Source of the DNA: Thermothelomyces thermophilus ATCC 42464
Taxonomy: Eukaryota; Ascomycota; Sordariomycetes; Sordariales; Chaetomiaceae
Length of the DNA: 64,000 nucleotides
Direction of reading: 5' to 3'
Assembly (NCBI RefSeq): GCF_000226095.1
Contig: NC_016476.1
Location: 1,922,001-1,986,000, forward strand
Within the stretch, counting starts at the first letter, position 1, and the number at the start of each line of letters is the position of its first letter. A program made the translations under genes and the position numbers. Of this stretch, positions 11,509 through 24,829 are shown in pieces. Under the pieces are notes generated by a model. That model had not been told where the DNA came from and did no database searches. It worked only from the letters and a program-made list of their open reading frames with translations.

Positions 11509-14500
11509 TTTCGCCAACACTTGTAAATCAGCTACGGATACCCTAGAGAATGAAGCGGAAGCATGGCATAGTCAAAGGGCCATTTCCGACGTAATAGATA
11601 TATAGAGAGACTAAACCGATCGGCATCACTATAGCAGGGAAGACTATAGTAGTCATATTTAGTATTATAGACATAGGCAACGATAAAGATATAATATTAG
11701 GGTTACCATAGCATGAAGATTATAACCTAGACATTAGCTAGAAGAATAGTAGCTACCTGCGACCCCGAACGGAGTCGTATTTGACTAGCGAGATAGGGAG
11801 CACGCAAGGATCGCGAGCAGACGATGCTTAGAGAAAGGCATATCCTACGGATCTACCGCAAGAGACAGACAGTAGTAGGCAGACTACTACAGACTCTAGA
11901 AGAGGCGGCATAACGACATCGATATCGCGACAGAAGGAACAAGCTAAACCGCTGATAGCTGTTCTCTCCGTTGACGAATGTAGAGCACTACAATTAGAGT
12001 AGTAGGTTGAGACAGGAGAAATCACTAGTATCGCTACGGACAGAACCAAGTTCGTATACTATTAGAAAACCGAGAGACGAGACAAGACTAGGGAAGTACC
12101 GAAGGAATATAAAGGACACCTAGCATTCGAACCAAAGCACCTAGAAGGATTACTAGAACACGGCCCATAGGATCACGAGATCAAGCTTAAGGAAGGAGTA
12201 CGACTAAAGTTCTTCAAGATTTACTACACGAGCTAGATATAGAACAAAGAACTTAAGCGATATTTAGAGGAGAACCTTCAAAGAGGACATATCCGCCTGT
12301 CGATATCGCTAGTAGGCTACCTAATCCTATTTGTACCTAAGAAAGACGGAAAGCTACGGTTATACGTTAACTATCGGCAACTTAACGAACAGACCGTGAA
12401 AAATCGATACCTATTACCGCTAATCTCATAGCTCCAAGATCAGTTAGCAGGAGCCTAATATTTTACGCGTCTTGACTTACTATCGGCCTACAACCATATA
12501 TAGATTAAAGAAGGCGACGAGTGGAAAACGGCCTTTAGGACACCCTATAGCTACTATAAGTATCTCGTCATGCTATTCGGACTTACAAATACACCGGCAA
12601 CGTTCTAAGCCCTGATTAATCAAGCTATCCGACCCTTTCTCGACAAATTTATAGTATATTATCTCGACGATATACTTATCTTCTCTAAGACGATAGACAA
12701 ACACCGGAAGCACGTAGAAGCAGTACTAGACACGCTATACACGCATAAGCTATTAGTTAACAAGGAAAAGAGCGAATTCCATGTTAGGAAGATAGTCTTT
12801 TTAGGATACGAAATATCCCCAGGACAAATCCGGATAGAACCTTCAAAGGTTAAAGCCATCAAGAATTAGCTACAACCGACGTTAGTCATGGAAGTACGAA
12901 GTTTCATCGGATTTGCAAACTTCTACCGGATGTTCATCAGGAACTTTAGAGCGATCGCACGACCTTTGCACGAACTCACCAGGAAGAACGCTAAATTCCA
13001 ATAGGAAGAGCAATACAAGCAAGCATTTACGCAGATCCGTGACGCTATTACTGAAGATCTAGTACTGGTACTACCAGACCCTAAGAAGCTATTCGAGGTG
13101 GAAACGGACGCTTCAGACTACGCTATCGGAGGACAATTGGGATAACGAGATGAATAAGGGAAGCTACATCCTATAGCCTTCTTTTCTAAGAAGCTCGATA
13201 GACCACATCTCAATTATCCGATTCACGATAAGGAACTACTTACAATTGTCAAAGCTTTCAAGGAATGGCGACTATACCTCAGCGGCACGATTAAACCAGT
13301 ATAAGTATATACAGATTATAAGAACCTATAATACTTCACGACGACAAAGGAGCTTAACAGACAACAAATACAATAGGTAGAATTCCTCGTGGAATTTAAC
13401 TTTAAGATTCGCTACAAGAAGGGCAAAGAGAACGCACGAGCAAACATCTTAAGCCAACGAACGGATCATACAGAAGGACGAACGGGAGCAACACCACCGT
13501 TGTTCAAGGAACAAACAGACGGAACGCTACATCACGAAACGCAGACACCCGTAGAAGATGATCTACTTAACTCGTTCCTAGAATGCTACGCAATCTTTCG
13601 AGAAGAAAGGATCAACGAGGCATAGTATCAAGCAGCACCCAGACCAGTGGTACCTGACGGAGTGGAAGAAAAAGATAGGAAACTCTGGTACCGAAGCAAA
13701 GCGTATATCTACGACAAAGATCAACAGCTGCGAATGATTCGAGAACTCTACGAATCAAAATTTGGAGGACACAAAGGAGTTACAAAGACTGTCGCACAAG
13801 TCAAGAGACACTATAACTTTCCACAGTTAATGGCACGGGTTAAGGAAGTCGTATAGAACTGTGATATCTGCAATCGAAGCAAAACGGCATAATACAAGCC
13901 ATATAGACTACTTTAGCCACTACTAATAGCTAATAAACTATAGAGTTTAGTTACGATAGACTTTATTATAAAGCTGCTAGAATCTAAGGATATAGCTACA
14001 GGAGTGACCTACGATAGTATTCTTACTATAGTAGATCGCCTAACCAAGTAAGCATACTTCTTTCCCTATAAGGAGTCCTAGATAGCGGAATAGTTAGCAG
14101 ACGTAATCTATCAGCAAGTTACATCAGTACATGCTTAGCCGCAAGAATAGATCACCGACAGAGATACGAAGTTCGCGTCGAAGTTCTGGCAAGCGTTAAT
14201 GCAACGATTAGGCATTAATAGCAAGCTGTTAACGGCATATCACCCGCAGACCGACGGACAAACGGAGTGACTAAACCAAGTTATTAAGCAATACCTCCGC
14301 TCTTACGTCAATTACTAGCAAGATAACTAGGTCATGCTGTTACTAATAGCATAACTCGCTTACAATACGATGCCGATAGAAACGACCAAAGTCACACCGT
14401 TTTTCGCGAACTACAGATATAAAGCAGACCTTAGGCAAGGACTAGAGGTCATAGTGCCAAGAGCAGCAGTCAAAGCAGAACAGATGTACGTACTACATGA

Positions 14501-15074
14501 GAAGCTTAAGAAGGAACTCGAGTTTGTCAAAACCAGAATGAAGGACTACTACGACAAACACAGGCTCAAGGGACCTTGCCTAGAGAGGGGAGACAAAGTC
14601 TACTTGATTATACGGAACTTACGAACCAAATAACCAAACACGAAGCTAGACTTTAAGAAGGTCAGACCCTTCGTTATCAAGGAACGAATTTCGACATCTA
14701 ACTATCGACTATCATTACCGTCATCTATGCGACTACGGACAGATGTTTTTTATATTTCACTTCTCGAACCAGTACCAAAGAACGCTAAGGTTGCTATACA
14801 CATCGAAGTAGAGGACAAAGAGGAAGAATAGGACGTCGAAGAAATTCTAGATTTATATATTATCAACGGGGAACTATAGTACCTAGTTAAATGGCTTGAT
14901 TTTAGACTAGAAGATAACTTATAGGAACTAGTCAAGAACTTAAATTGCCCTAAGAAACTAGAATAGTTCTACTAGCAGAACCCGGATCGACTATAGGCAC
15001 TGGCTCGGACAAAACGGCCAAATCGGCCTCTAACAAATCCAGGCCTAAAGAAGACTAGTCAAACAGGACGTTAG
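11403..15074 (+). pseudogene. pol of element B: PR-RT-RNase H-IN-chromodomain
   Basis: Lies in the -1 frame relative to gag; the modelled span of 1,224 codons is identical in H. Protease LVDS.AEINLIS is at about 11,478. RT carries VPKKDGKLR and YYLDDILIF (12,657-12,683). RNase H has VETDASDYAIGGQL (about 13,100). The integrase zinc-binding region includes GGHKG (about 13,765) and CDIC (about 13,860); the core has TIDFI (about 13,955), DRDTKF (about 14,158) and YHPQTDGQT (about 14,239). The C-terminal chromodomain is YLVKWLDF (about 14,880). TAG stops at Gln and Trp positions inactivate it. Confidence 0.9.
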
Positions 15075-15078
15075 CACC

Positions 15079-15593
15079 CTAGGACCGTATATCACTAATA
15101 ACGCGTACTTCGGACTCCCGCACCCTCCGTTCTTCCGCCTCTATTTCCTCTAGAGACTGTATGCCTTGACGAAATAGCTCGGAACCCTGCTCCTTCAAGA
15201 AACGTTTCTGGCGACGAAGACAAGCTAATCGACCGACAGCCGTCTAAAGTTAAGTCTAAAGGACAAAAAGGGCCTCTTTAGCATCGGCCTCTTCTTGTTC
15301 TACACGCTTTTGTTCGGACATAATCTTCGTTATTATAAAGAATTAGCCACGAACATTAAAGGTAACAAACCAGGTCACGAACAAGCAGATACTACGTCGG
15401 AACTATCGTAAGAACAACCCCAACGTACGCACTTGCTATAGCGAGAAGAGCCTAATGCTATACGACAAGCCAAGTTCCGCTTAAAACACCACGAATACGG
15501 CATAACGTCCACGCCAGAAGAATTAATAAAAGAAGCAAGCGCGGCGCGCTATTAGGATTTCGAGGATCGGCGCTTAGAAACACGATCTACCAT
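15079..15593 (-). pseudogene. Antisense two-exon accessory gene of B: Zn2Cys6-like cluster plus coiled-coil-like tail
   Basis: Exon 1 is 15593-15396 (66 codons, ATG at 15593, 126 bp from the 3' LTR). Reading RIP-generated Tyr as Cys, residues 33, 36, 43, 52, 55 and 62 form CX2CX6CX8CX2CX6C, the spacing of the fungal Zn2Cys6 binuclear cluster. A 71-bp phase-0 intron follows (15395-15325: GTAGTA donor, GCTAATTC branch-like site, AG acceptor). Exon 2 (15324-15079) is charged and helix-prone, with RRQKRFLKEQ and QSLEEIEAEERR. The predicted length is about 147 residues. Two adjacent early stops and three exon-2 stops fit RIP. It is convergent with pol, 4 bp apart. Transcription-factor activity is inferred. 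Confidence 0.75.
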
Positions 15594-15719
15594 CTTGTCA
15601 GTCACCAGCAGTACAGGGAAAGGGAAAAATTACGAGGCATACGTAGAAAGGATATTAGCGCTATTTGAAACGGCCTAAAAGAGGGCTTTCGGGTCGAAAG
15701 CCTTAAAGGAGGGGCATCG

Positions 15720-16146
15720 TGTCACGGAAATATATATACAGATGCCGCCTAAGCCACTGGCACGAATAGGCCAATCAAGCCGAAGGAATGATAGACCAAT
15801 CAGGACGGGATCACGCTTGGCAAGGAATGATCCCAACAGAGGATCACCGGCTCACGATATGAGCCAGGTGAGCCAATATAAATGATCACCACGACTGCTA
15901 GTAATCCTAGGAGTATATATACATATAAATAGTCACTCGTTATAGTGGACTCTGGGAGTTCACCAGTGGTAACAATCATAATTACAGTACTTATACTGAG
16001 CATTGCTAATTACTGTGAGAGACAACTCTAGTGTTGTTGTGAACCCTTTGGCTTCACCGAATCCCTCAGACGACCTGCCTGCTTGTCCCGCCCAATCTAC
16101 CTCCGTCTGGACCCTTTTAGAAGAAGTCTGAGTTGGGTTCGTCACA
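15720..16146 (+). repeat. 3' LTR of B (427 bp)
   Basis: Same length as the 5' LTR and differs from it mostly by transitions. A purine tract (GGAGGGGCATCG) precedes it and CTAAG follows. Its U3 lies directly upstream of the antisense accessory gene and could act as a bidirectional promoter. Confidence 0.95.
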
Positions 16147-16151
16147 CTAAG

Positions 16152-18309
16152 TATTAGGCTAAGAGCGTTATTAATATATTGTTAGAAGGTTATAGGTATA
16201 CCTATAAGTCTAAAGGGATAGATAAGCCACTTAAAGAGGCCGAACTAGGTCTAGAATATTATTAAATGTTCGTAGCCCTCTACGATCTAAATATAGTAGA
16301 AGGCCGCCTAGATATCTAACTTTATAAACTACTTAGCTCCGGCTAGGGAGCAAAGCGTTTCCTTAATAAGTAGGAGGGGGTATCGATCTTGCTTTGTAAT
16401 CTTATTTAGCGCCCGATAGTTAATATAGAACCTCTAACCTCTGTCTGCTTTCTTTACTAAGAGGATAGGGGCAATAGCCGAAGAGGAGCTAGCTCGGATC
16501 TATCCCTTATCTAGTAAGTCAACGACTTACTTTTAGACTTCTAATGAATGATCCTATAGTATATTATAGAGAGGCCCCTAAGGGAGTTTAGGGATCTTTC
16601 CGTCTAGGCCCTCCTTTAATTTAATATAATAATTGGCTATACTATAATATAGGGGAAGTCTATTAGCTTTCTCCTTATTAAGGAGGTTAGTAAAGTTGTA
16701 AAGTTCGTCTAATAAGGTAACCCCTAACTCTATATTAGGCCCTAGTTAGGTGCCCCTATTCCCTATACCTTCTCTGTCAAATTAATGTCTTGATTCCAGG
16801 ATAGTTATTATTTCTTAGATACTAGTAACTAGGAAGGTATTAGAAGTCTTCTTCTTCTATACCCTTTAAACTATACCTATAAAGACCGTACCTATAATTT
16901 AGGAGATTCCTATCTATCTTAACTATGAAGAGATCTTATAGATAAGTAATCCTAATTATATCCCGATTTCAAGAACACCTATATATATATCTAGTTTGAC
17001 CTTCTAGTATTCTATCTATAGAAGACCTAGTATAACATTATATATAAGTTCTAGGACTATATAAAATATAGCCTAACTCTCCTAGCTATCGATATCTATC
17101 ATAATATGGGCTATCTAAGTAATCTTCTAGTCCTATTATAACCTAGTCATAGTCCTAAGGGTATATATAGTAGGTAAACTAATCTACTCGATTCTAAGCT
17201 TCTAGTATATTCTCTTGCTAATAACGCTATAGCTAGAATATCTACTATCTACTTAAGTATTTATAAAGCTAGTAGAGTTAAGGAAGATTAGAATAAGAAA
17301 AGGCGGTCTATCTATTCTTTTACTAATCTCTATAAACTCGTCTTCTAGGTAGTTATAGTCTTCTAGCCCTCTTATAAGACTTTGCTTAGGGGCTACTCTT
17401 TTCCCTACTTACTATTTTCTTTATTAGATAGGTTATTATCTTCCTTCTAATCCTTAGCCTTTAAGGTATTAATATCGGTTCTTAGCTAGTTCTACTATAC
17501 CAGCCTTAAAGCAAAGGTAAAGTAACACTTAGTAATAAAGTAACCCTTTTACCTATATTAGATATATACTCTAGCTATCTAACAAGCTATATATACTTCT
17601 AGACTAACCTATTTCGCCTATAAGGCGTTACCCTTACGTTTTCCTATCCTATCCTTATTAGGTCCCTTCCTCTATAGGTTAATATATAGTAAGTTAATTC
17701 TAGTCATTAGTATATCTCCTTCCACATCCTTCTCTCTCTATAGTTTAGGTACCGCCTACCGCCCCTATATCTACTAATACTTATTACTAAGCCAAAGGGC
17801 CTCGAGATCTATAGTAATCTTATGGTATTTCTCGACTACTATTATATAATTATCCTAAGGAATTCCTTATTTAACTGCTATATATTTAAGTTTTAAAGAG
17901 AGGCATTATTATAATTTAATTAGGTATAGCTTATCGCTCTAAAGGAAACTACCTACCTTCGATAGCTTGGCCTTAAATCGAATAATAAAGGTAGTAAACG
18001 GTTCGTCGTCCCTCTATTAAAGGAATTCTAGTTCCGATAGGGCTACCGTCTTCTTATAGGGGTCGGAGAAGATGCTCTCGAGATATTAAAGGAACTCGGT
18101 CAGGTTATACCTAACTTTTAGACCTATAGATTTATAGTAGGCCGTAACCCGAGTCCATACCTAGCATGTAAGGTTTCCCTAGATAAAGACCTATTAGTCG
18201 TAATTAGAGCCGATAAAATCTCTATTAGCTATAAGAACGTGTTCTATTGTACTCTTCTATATTACAAAGAGTTCCTTTTTGCCGTCGAAAGGTTGTCCGG
18301 TTAGGAGAC
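16152..18309 (-). pseudogene. F copy 1, segment c: gypsy RT N-terminal part, upstream pol and gag
   Basis: Minus-strand reading from about 16,500 downward gives an RT of the form [32 protein letters not shown], characteristic of Ty3/gypsy RT. Higher coordinates (about 17,400-18,300) encode its gag (for example LIANGDFIGSNYD and TAYYKSIGLKVRYNLT after allowing for RIP). It is bounded by the CTAAG duplication of B and the GAGAC duplication of C. RIP decay is heavy. It matches F copy 2 at about 37,700-39,857. Confidence 0.8.
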
Positions 18310-18725
18310 TGTTACGATTTAGCCGCATAAGGCAACCTAGCGGGGCACGCAGAATCAATCACAGGTAACGGATACATAGCCAATTAGGAACGGATCATCA
18401 GGACCAAGGAATGATCCTAGATAGATCATTAGGACGCCAACATGATCCAGTAAGTTAGATCATTAGATCATGGTAATGATCCAAAGATCTAGAAGAAGAC
18501 TAGGGGGAAGGAAATTATATATAGTCACTCGTTCTAGCAAACTCTAGAAGTTTACTAGTGATAGCAATCACAACTCACAGTACCCTAACATTATAAGAAG
18601 ATAACTAAAGTGTTGTTATAAACCCTTTGGCTTTACCAAATCCCTTAGACGACCTGCCTACTTGTCCCGTTCAATCTACCTTCGTCTAAACCCTTTTAGA
18701 AGAAGTCTAAGTTAGGTTCGTCACA
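18310..18725 (+). repeat. 5' LTR of C (416 bp)
   Basis: TGTTACGATT at the start and TTCGTCACA at the end. Eight GATC motifs (GATCAT, GATCC, GATCT) crowd 18,393-18,490. The R start AGTGATAGCAA is at 18,557-18,567. Confidence 0.94.
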
Positions 18726-18727
18726 CG

Positions 18728-18738
18728 TTGCTATTACT
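18728..18738 (+). promoter_or_regulatory. Putative self-priming primer-binding site of C
   Basis: TTGCTATTACT, 3 nt after the LTR, pairs with AGTGATAGCAA at 18,557-18,567 at 10 of 11 positions. The mismatch is a RIP-type C-to-T. Confidence 0.6.
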
Positions 18739-18752
18739 CCCTTTGTTCTATT

Positions 18753-21215
18753 ATAGTTCAGAACGGAGGTAACCTTAACCTTGACACCGACATAGCTACT
18801 AACGTCACAGCCGAACAACTGCTTGCCTAGCTTAGTTAACTCTAGCAGCAGATCTAGGAGTTAGACTAGAGAGACAAGGCTGCCTAAGCTTAAATCAAGG
18901 AACTCGAGAATAGCGAAAAGTACTTGTAGAAATTGATTAACGAGGCCTACACTAAAATCGAGATGCTTAAGACCGTCAAAGCGAGCCGTATCAAGATCGA
19001 ACTACCTAGCAAATATAGAGGAACTAAGGAGGATCTTATAGGATTCCTAACAAACCTCTAATCCTACTTCTGGCTTAATAACGATAAGTTTCTAGACGAA
19101 AAAGCCAAAGTCCTTTATATAGCTATAAGACTAGAGGGCAAGGTACTTAGATAGTTTAAGCCTATATAGAACGACTATCTTACTAAGGAAGACGAAGACG
19201 ACCGAGACATGTTTACACAGGCAGTCTTCCGATCTTACGACTGCTTCGAAGAAGAGCTTCGGAAGGTTTTTGGCGATAAAGACAAGAAAATTCATATATA
19301 AGAAAGACTTGCTAATTTCCGACAGACCAAGTTAGTAGCCTCCTATGCTATATAGTTTAGATAGGACATGTTCAAGTCTTAACTTAATAACGAGGCATTA
19401 ATATAATTATTCTATAACGGCCTAAAGGAAAAGGTTAAAGACAAGCTATATAAGTACAATTGGCCTAAGACTTTAGACGAATATATTATATAGGCTATTA
19501 GAATTAATGATCGGCTTTATATACAAGAGTAGTAAAAACGAGGTCAAACAAATAGAACTATAGTTAAGGCTAACAACAAGAAAAAGCGAACATACGTCAG
19601 TACTTTGTATAGGACGTACCCTAGAGCTATAGATATAGATATAGCATAGAAGTAAGACTAGAAGAAGATAACTAAAGACAAGTCCAATGTTACCTACTAT
19701 AACTACGGAAAGAAAGGGCACTATAAGCGAGAATGTCGAAGCCCGAAGAAAGAGTAGAAGCTAGTCCCTGGAAAAGAAATCGCGGATATCAATAAAACTA
19801 CTAAGAACATTACCGAAGTAGCAGCTACAAGCTATAAAGACAAGGACAGCGATACGGACAGTTTCGGACATAATAGCAATAGAGAAGACGGACAAGTACT
19901 ATACTCCGAACTAGTCACTATAAACCTAGAGACAGGTCTTGCTAAATAGGACACAGTAGGAGAGTACGTACTACCAATTTCGACTCTCCTAGCCTTAAGG
20001 CAGTGGGGTTTTATAGTTACCTAAAGGCAGGATAGATTATAGACGACCAATACCTAAGGAATCGAAAGACCTAGACCTAATGTTCTATTCCTCTAGGAAC
20101 AAATCGAATGGTATTATAACAAAGTTTTCTAGCTTAATATAGAACTACATAAACAGGATAAACGCTTAATTCGACTTACCTAGCAGAGCGATAGAATGAG
20201 GGACAAGATAAGGGAACTCTAACGTATCGTAGAAACCATCAAAGGGGAATAGCCTATGACGTACGATAGGCCTGACAGCTATGCCAAGCATTTTGACGAT
20301 TAGCAACTTAGCCACGACGTACAGAACCCCGAGTACCAGTTTATACGCGCGAACCGCGGAAAAGATAAGCATATATAGGAAAGCTATTAGAAGAAACACT
20401 CCTACCTTAGCATTAGAGTACCTATGGCCTACGTATAATAGGAAGGATTTAGGAGAGAATTCTAATACCTCCTAGGCAATACTACACGATTATACCCTCG
20501 ACATGAGGTATATACGCAAGTGCCCTAGTTCTAATATATAGCACACGAATGCCGATACTACTTTCGCGACAAATTCGAAAACAATTACTAGCTAACCTAA
20601 TAAGGAAATGAGGACAGAAGCCTCCGCCCTATAGAATAGGTCTATGATGTAGGAAACAGAGCGGCCGAATTGCTCTAGAAGATCGAAGCCCGCGATCTAG
20701 AAGGCATCACGGTAGTACCAAAACAAGCCTAGCCTAGGTACTACGGAACAGGACGAGACATATAGGACTCGTGCCGGAGTAACGACTGCCTCTACCACAC
20801 GGATAAAAAGAAATCGCGGATCTAGGAGCTTTAGATAAAGCTATAGTACGTATGATGAAAAGCAGAATAGACCTAATGGTAGGAAGCTATAAGCACCTAA
20901 TGGCTTATAGAAATAAGCACGATAGATAAAGCTGCTATTAGCCGAACGATTAAAGAGGTTAGCACTGACCTAGGAAACGGGTTAGGGCCCTTCGAGAGGC
21001 CCGAAAACCATTAATACCTACGTAGTGGCAAGTAGTAGCGTAGTATAGGAGGAACTAGCGTAAGAAACCACTATATCGAGACCTCCCGGCAGAAACATAG
21101 GAAATCGCTATAATCTTTGGACAACGGTGGCAAGACAAGCGATTATAGACGACAGCACAATAGAAATAGCACGAAATGCTTGTACTAGTAAATAGTAGAG
21201 CAGAGATAAACCTAA
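18753..21215 (+). pseudogene. gag of element C (decayed)
   Basis: Same 2,463-nt span as in B, E and H, with the start ATG changed to ATA. The CCHC knuckle is near 19,695-19,740 (YYNYGKKGHYKREC, two Cys read as Tyr). Stops occur throughout at former Gln and Trp codons. The final codon is TAA where B and E have TGA, which is itself a RIP-type G-to-A. Confidence 0.85.
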
Positions 21216-24200
21216 TTTCACCAACGCTTGTAAATTAGCTATAGATACCCTAGAGAATGAAGCAGAAGCATAGTATAGTTAAAGGGCCATTTCCAATATA
21301 ATAGGTATATAGGGAGACCGAACCGATTAATATTACTATAGCAGGGAAAACTATAGTAGTCGTATTTAGCATTATAGACATAGGCAACGACAAAGACATA
21401 ATATTAGGGTTACTATAGTATGAAGATTACGACCCGGACATTAGCTAGAAGAATAGTAGCTACCTATAACCCCAGATAGAGTCGTATTTGACTAGCAAGA
21501 TAGGGAGCATACAAGGATCACGAGCAGATGATACTCAGGGGAAGGCATATCCTACAGATCTACCACAAGAGATAGACAGTGGCAGGCAGACCACTACAGA
21601 CTCTAGAAGAAGCAGCATAACAACACCAACGTTACGACAGGAGGAACGAGCTAAACCGCCGATAGCTATTCTTTCCGTTAACGAATGCGGAGCATTGTAA
21701 CTAGAGCAGTAGGTTGAGACAGGAGAAATCGCTAGCATTGCTATAGATAGAACCAAGTTCGTATACTATTAGAAAATCGAGAAACGAGACGAGACTAGGA
21801 AAGTACCAAAGGAATACAAAGGACACCTAGCATTCGAACTAAAGTATCTAGAAGGATTACTAGAATATAGCCTATAGAATTACAAGATCAAGCTCAAAAA
21901 AGGAGTATGACTAAAGTTCTTCAAGATTTACTATACAAGCTAGATATAGAATAAAGAACTTAAGCGATATTTAGAGGAGAACCTTTAAAGAGGACATATC
22001 TGCCTGTTGACATTGCTAGTAGGCTACCTAATCCTGTTTGTGCCTAAGAAAGACGGAAAGCTATAGTTATATGTTGACTATCGGCAACTTAACGAACAGA
22101 CCGTAAAAAACCGATACCTGTTACTACTAATCTTATAGCTCTGAGATTAGTTAGCAAGAGCCTAATATTTTACGTGTCTTGACTTGCTATCGGCCTATAA
22201 CTATATATAGATCAAAGAAGGCGACAAGTAGAAAACGGCCTTTAGGACACCCTATAGCTATTACAAGTACCTTGTCATGCTATTCGGACTTATAAATGTG
22301 CTAGTAACGTTCTAAGCCCTGATTGATCAAGCTATCTAATCCTTTCTCGACAAATTTACGGTATATTATCTTGATGACATACTTATCTTCTCTAAAACTA
22401 TAGACGAACACTAGAAGTATATAAGAGCAGTGCTAGATACGTTATACGTATATAAGCTATTAGTTAATAAGGAAAAGAGCGAATTCCACGTTAGGAAAAC
22501 GGTATTTTTAGGATACAAGATATCCCTAGGACAAATCTAGATAGAACCTTTAAAAGTCGAAGCCATTAAGGATTAGCTACGACCGACGTCAGTCACGGAA
22601 GTACAAAGTTTTATCGGGTTTACGAACTTCTACCAGATGTTTATTAGGAACTTTAGAGCAATTGTACGATCTTTATACGAACTTACCAAGAAGAACGCTA
22701 AATTCTAATGGGAAGAGCAATATAAGTAAGCATTTATATGGATCTATAACGCCATTACTAAAGATTTAATACTAGTACTACCAGACCCTAAGAAGCTATT
22801 TAAGGTGGAAACGGACGCTTTAGACTATGCCATCGGAGGACAATTAGGACAACGAGACGAACAAGGGAAGCTACATCCTATAGCCTTCTTTTTAAAGAAG
22901 CTCGATAGATTACATCTTAATTATCTAATCTATGACAAGGAACTACTTACGATTGTCGAAGCTTTTAAGGAATGGTAACTATACCTTAGTAGCACGATCG
23001 AACTAGTACGAGTATATACGGATTATAAGAATTTACGATACTTCACGACGACAAAGGAGCTTAATAGACGACAAATACAATAGGCAGAATTCCTTATAGA
23101 ATTCAATTTTGAGATCTGCTACAAGAAGGGCAAAGAGAACGTATAAGCGGACGCCTTAAGCCGACGAACAGATCATATAGAAGAACAAACGGAAACAACG
23201 CTACCGTTATTTAAGAAACGAATAGACGGAACGCTATATTACGAAACGTAGACACCTATAGAAGACGATCTACTTGACTCATTCCTAGAATATTATATAA
23301 TCTTTCAAGAAGAAAGGATTGACAAAGCATAGTATTAAGTAATACCCGGACTAGCGGTACCTAATGAAGTAGAAGAAAAAGATAGGAAACTCTGGTACCG
23401 AGGCAAAGCGTATATCTATAACAAAGACCAATAGCTACGAATGATTCGAAAACTCTACAAGTCGAAACTTAGAGGATATAAAGGAGTTACAAAGACTATC
23501 GTACAGGTTAAGAAACACTATAACTTTCTATAGTTAACGATACGAGTTAAGGAAGTCGTACGGAGCTACGACATCTACAATCAAAGCAAAACGGCACGAC
23601 ATAAGCCGTATAGGCTACTTTAGCCACTACTAATAGCCGACAAACTATAGAGTTCAGTTACAATAGACTTTATTACGAAGCTGCCAGAATCTAAGGACAC
23701 GGCTATAGGGGTAATCTACGACAGTATTCTCACTATAGTAGACCGCCTAACTAAATAGGTATACTTCTTTCCCTATAAGGAGTCCTAGACAGCTAAACAG
23801 TTAGTAGATATAATCTATTGGCAAGTCATATCAGTGCACGCTTAGCCACAGGAATAGATTACCAACAGAGACACCAAGTTCGCATCGAAGTTCTAGCAAG
23901 CGTTAATACAACGATTAGGCATTAATAGCAAGCTGTCAACAGTATATTACCTACAGACCGATGGACAAACGGAGCGACTAAACCAAATCGTCGAACAGTA
24001 TCTCTATTCTTACGTTAACTACTAGTAAGACAACTAAGTCATACTATTACTAATAGTATAACTCGCTTACAATATAATGCTAATAGAAACGACTAAAGTT
24101 ATACCGTTCTTCGCAAACTACAGATATAAAGCAGACCTTAAGTAAGGACTAGAAGTCATAGTGCCAAGAGCAGTAGTCAAAGCGGAACAAATGCACGTAC

Positions 24201-24829
24201 TATATGAAAAGCTCAAAAAGGAACTCGAGTTTGTTAAGACTAGAATAAAGAATTACTACGACAAACACAGGCTCAAGGGACCTTGCCTAGAGAGGGGAGA
24301 CAAAGTCTACTTAATTATATAGAACTTACAAACCAAACGACTAAATATAAAGCTAGACTTTAAGAAAGTCAGACCCTTTATTATCAAAGAACAAATTTCG
24401 ACATCTAACTACTAACTATCGTTACTATTATCTATATGACTATAGATAGATGTTTTTTATATTTTACTTCTTGAACTAGTACCGAAAAACGCTAAGATTG
24501 CTATATATATCGAAGTAGAAGACAAGGAAGAAGAATAGGACGTCAAAGAAATTCTAGATTCACGTATCATCAACAGGGAACTATAATATCTAGTCAAATG
24601 GCTTGATTTCGGACTAGAAGACAACTCATAGGAACCCGTTAAGAACCTAAATTACCTTAAGAAACTTTAGCAGTTCTACTAGAGGAACCCTAATCGGCCG
24701 AGAGCAACAAACCAGAGACCAACCCGAAATCGGCCAGCAAGGACGGATCCAAAGGAACTTTAGGATACACGGTATCCTAAAGCTATCCGAAATCGGCAGA
24801 CAGGCAAGATGGGGTCGAAGAAGACGTAG
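21110..24829 (+). pseudogene. pol of element C (decayed)
   Basis: -1 frame relative to gag; the modelled span is 1,240 codons. The protease core reads LVNSRAEINLIS at about 21,185, with its catalytic Asp codon mutated to Asn. RT YYLDDILIF is at about 22,364. RNase H, integrase (HPQTDGQT region read as YLQTDGQT, about 23,950) and chromodomain (YLVKWLDFGLEDN, about 24,590) follow. It ends at TAG-TAA and overlaps the 3' end of the antisense gene by about 47 bp. Confidence 0.85.

Larger units (their letters stand above)
8592..16146 (+). mobile_element. Chromovirus element B, the best preserved copy
   Basis: Complete 7,555-bp element with 427-bp LTRs (8592-9018 and 15720-16146) and the perfect target duplication CTAAG (8587-8591 and 16147-16151). 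It has the same gene order as A but a different U3 and a different antisense gene, and belongs to the same family as H. It carries the fewest RIP stops of the five elements and is the best template for reading gag and pol. It is inserted in F copy 1; the single-copy site is CTAAG at 37,695-37,699. Confidence 0.96.
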
